A stretch of DNA of 64,000 nt from Actinomadura mexicana. Its GTDB lineage: Bacteria > Actinomycetota > Actinomycetes > Streptosporangiales > Streptosporangiaceae. Below, one piece after another: positions 62,410-64,000 of the stretch. The stretch spans positions 1 to 64,000 of the forward strand of contig NZ_FZNP01000018.1 in assembly GCF_900188105.1 (NCBI RefSeq), in the 5' to 3' direction. Numbering within the stretch: the stretch's first letter is position 1; each line of letters begins with the position of its first letter. The notes below the pieces were generated by a model, which worked only from the letters and a program-made list of their open reading frames with translations, ran no database searches and was not told the DNA's origin. The position numbers and the translations under genes were made by a program.

Positions 62410-64000
62410 TTGGCCCCCACCCTCGATCGCCATGTCGTCACCGCCGTCCTCGTCGCGCACGACGGCGCGCGGTGGCTTCCGGAGGCGTTGAAGGCACTGC
62501 TGACGCAGTCGCGCCCCGTGCAGCGCCTCGTGACCGTCGACACCGGCAGCGCCGACCGCGGCCCCGCCGTCCTCGCGGAGGTCGTCGGCGAGAACGAGGT
62601 CCTCACGCTGCCGCGCACCACCGGCTACGGCGAGGCCATCGCCGAGGCGCTGCGGCAGGACGCCGCGTCCGCGCCCGTCCCCGAGGACGAGTCCGCCCCC
62701 GCCCATCACGCCCATCACGCCGACCAGGCCCAGGGGTCCCGCAAGCCCCGCACGGAGTGGATCTGGCTGCTGCACGACGACTGCGCGCCCGAACGCGACG
62801 CGCTCGACCGGCTGCTGCGGACGGCCGACGCCGACCCCAACGTGGCGGTGCTCGGCCCCAAGGTCCGCGACTGGGAGGACCGCCGCGTCCTGCGCGAGCT
62901 CGGCGTCACCGTCGACGCCGCCGGCCGCCGCCACACCGGCCTGGACCGGCGGGAGTTCGACCAGGGCCAGCACGACGGCGTCCGGGACGTCCTGTCGGTC
63001 GGCAGCGCGGGGATGCTGGTCCGCCGCGACGTCTGGGAAAGGCTCGGCGGCTTCGACGTCGAGTACGGCGTCTTCCGCGACGACCTGGACTTCTGCTGGC
63101 GCGTCCACGCCGCCGGCTACCGGGTCGTCACCGCGAGCGACGCCGTCGTGTACCACGCGGAGGCGTCCCGGCGCGGGCTCCGCGAGATCGGCATGACCGC
63201 CGAGCACCCCGCCCGCCGCGACCGCCGCAACGCGCTGCTCACCCTGCTCGCCAACCAGCCGCTCGGGGCGATGCCGCGGGCCCTCGTCCGCAACGTGTGG
63301 GCCTCGCTCGCGCACGCCCTCGTCCTGGTGGTGACCAAGCGGCCGGGCATGGCCCGCGAGGAGCTGCGCGCGCTCGGCGACGTGCTGCGCTCGCCCGGCC
63401 GGCTCCGGCGCGCACGGGCCGCCCGCGCCGAGGGCCGCACGCGCGCGCGGCGCAGCGTACGGCGGTTCCAGACGCGCTGGGTCGTGCTGCGCCGGGCCGG
63501 CGAGGCGGTCTCGGAGTACTTCGCCGCCCACGAGCGCGACCGCGAGGACAGGGACGACGACCTCACTGCCGACGAGCCCGGCCCGATCCGCCGCTTCCTC
63601 GCCCGTCCCGGCGTGATGGTCGTGCTCGGCCTCGCCGCCGTCGCGGTCGCCGCCGAGCGCTCCCTGGCGACGGCCGCCGGGCGGCTCGGCGGCGGCGCGC
63701 TCGTCCCCGCGTGGGGCGGCGCGAGCGACCTGTGGGCGCAGTACCTGTCCGGCTGGCATCCGGTGGGGCTCGGCACCGACGCGGGCAGCCCCCCGTACGT
63801 CGGCGTCCTGGCCGTGCTGTCCACCGCGGCGTTCGGCAAGCCCTGGCTGGCGGTGTCGGTCCTGCTGCTCGGCGGCGTCCCGCTGGCCGGGCTCACCGCC
63901 TACCGCGCGTCGCGGCTGCTGGTGGTGGAGGCGCCACGGACGGGACGGCGCGCCCGCGCGTCCGGCCGCCGCGTCCCGGTGTCGGCCGTCCGCGCCTGGT
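62410..64000 (+). CDS. large membrane GT2 glycosyltransferase, N-terminal part
   Basis: At least 530 codons, running off the window. TTG 62410 gives VVTAVLVAHDGARWLPEALK, the GT2 beginning; EWIWLLHDDCAPERDAL supplies the DxD-like site, SVGSAGMLVRRDVWERLGGF and FRDDLDFCWRVHAAGYRVVT the acceptor and ED-x-W motifs. An insertion rich in Ala/His (APAHHAHHADQA) interrupts the domain. After about residue 395 (RPGVMVVLGLAAVAVAAE) membrane helices begin. Related actinomycete proteins of over 1000 residues combine GT2 with a large membrane domain and act in wall polymer synthesis. The start may lie further upstream. Confidence 0.87.
   Translation, partial: MAPTLDRHVVTAVLVAHDGARWLPEALKALLTQSRPVQRLVTVDTGSADRGPAVLAEVVGENEVLTLPRTTGYGEAIAEALRQDAASAPVPEDESAPAHHAHHADQAQGSRKPRTEWIWLLHDDCAPERDALDRLLRTADADPNVAVLGPKVRDWEDRRVLRELGVTVDAAGRRHTGLDRREFDQGQHDGVRDVLSVGSAGMLVRRDVWERLGGFDVEYGVFRDDLDFCWRVHAAGYRVVTASDAVVYHAEASRRGLREIGMTAEHPARRDRRNALLTLLANQPLGAMPRALVRNVWASLAHALVLVVTKRPGMAREELRALGDVLRSPGRLRRARAARAEGRTRARRSVRRFQTRWVVLRRAGEAVSEYFAAHERDREDRDDDLTADEPGPIRRFLARPGVMVVLGLAAVAVAAERSLATAAGRLGGGALVPAWGGASDLWAQYLSGWHPVGLGTDAGSPPYVGVLAVLSTAAFGKPWLAVSVLLLGGVPLAGLTAYRASRLLVVEAPRTGRRARASGRRVPVSAVRAW

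Noticed and set aside
1..64000. tRNA, rRNA, riboswitch or insertion-sequence genes
   Set aside because: No cloverleaf with CCA-ready acceptor, rRNA-like stretch, recognised riboswitch core or transposase motif was found on reading through the intergenic regions; a covariance-model search would be decisive.

Overview
The window is a chromosomal segment of a very GC-rich actinomycete. Support for this comes from strong GC bias at third codon positions, frequent GTG and TTG starts, a WhiB-family regulator, complete coenzyme F420 genes (fbiA, fbiB, fbiC), LytR-CpsA-Psr (LCP) wall ligases and a DUF397 protein. The overall gene content (teichoic-acid-like genes, GON-domain secreted protein, DUF397) fits Thermomonosporaceae/Actinomadura-like organisms, but this family-level placement is inference. 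No rRNA, tRNA, CRISPR array or transposase gene was seen.

Layout: (1) 1-1.7 kb, end of an acyl-CoA dehydrogenase gene, a secreted protein and an acyl-CoA thioesterase-like gene with a palindromic operator. (2) 1.7-12.2 kb, an LCP ligase, an ExoA-like glycosyltransferase, a four-helix membrane protein, then a divergent pair: a cytidylyltransferase (IspD/TarI type) with a phosphodiesterase on the minus strand, facing a tightly overlapping plus-strand operon with a degenerate CDP-alcohol phosphotransferase, a DUF5941-like membrane protein, a LicC-like nucleotidyltransferase, a glycerol-1-phosphate-dehydrogenase-like enzyme, a CDP-alcohol phosphotransferase with an altered catalytic motif, and a glycosyltransferase. 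(3) 12.2-20.2 kb, mostly housekeeping or accessory: TetR regulator, HelD-type RNA-polymerase helicase, SDR, acetoacetate-decarboxylase-like protein, SRPBCC protein, HD hydrolase, beta-propeller lipoprotein-like protein. (4) 20.2-49.7 kb, a large cell-surface glycopolymer region: UDP-GlcNAc 2-epimerase and UDP-ManNAc dehydrogenase, many GT2/GT4 glycosyltransferases, two GT2-TagF fusion polymerases, a second active-looking CDP-alcohol phosphotransferase, two O-acyltransferases separated by a perfect hexanucleotide tandem repeat, a second LCP ligase with its TIGR03089 neighbour, a GT-C-like membrane protein, and a flippase-like membrane protein overlapping thioredoxin. (5) 49.7-50.8 kb, a GDP-mannose-pyrophosphorylase-like gene. 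(6) 50.8-55.5 kb, an accessory island with decayed genes, a lone DUF397 gene, two secreted proteins and a partial, decayed duplicate of one of them. (7) 55.7-64 kb, fbiC, fbiB, fbiA, a membrane protein with a prion-like Q/Y/G tail, whiB, and the start of a large GT2 gene cut by the window end.

How the parts work together: most of the window appears to make, polymerise, modify and attach wall glycopolymers. UDP-ManNAcA can be made from UDP-GlcNAc by the epimerase and dehydrogenase, phosphodiester backbones by the two TagF-type enzymes using CDP-polyol, O-acyl decoration by the two acyltransferases, and attachment to peptidoglycan by the two LCP proteins. The 7-12 kb operon looks like a separate route: an sn-glycerol-1-phosphate-type polyol phosphate, a CDP-activating enzyme, and a CDP-alcohol phosphotransferase. 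I consider it the best candidate for an undescribed pathway. The order LCP/TIGR03089, mannose nucleotidyltransferase, fbiB/fbiA and whiB resembles the mycobacterial whiB2-fbiAB-manB-cpsA neighbourhood, with the 50.8-55.5 kb island and fbiC inserted here.
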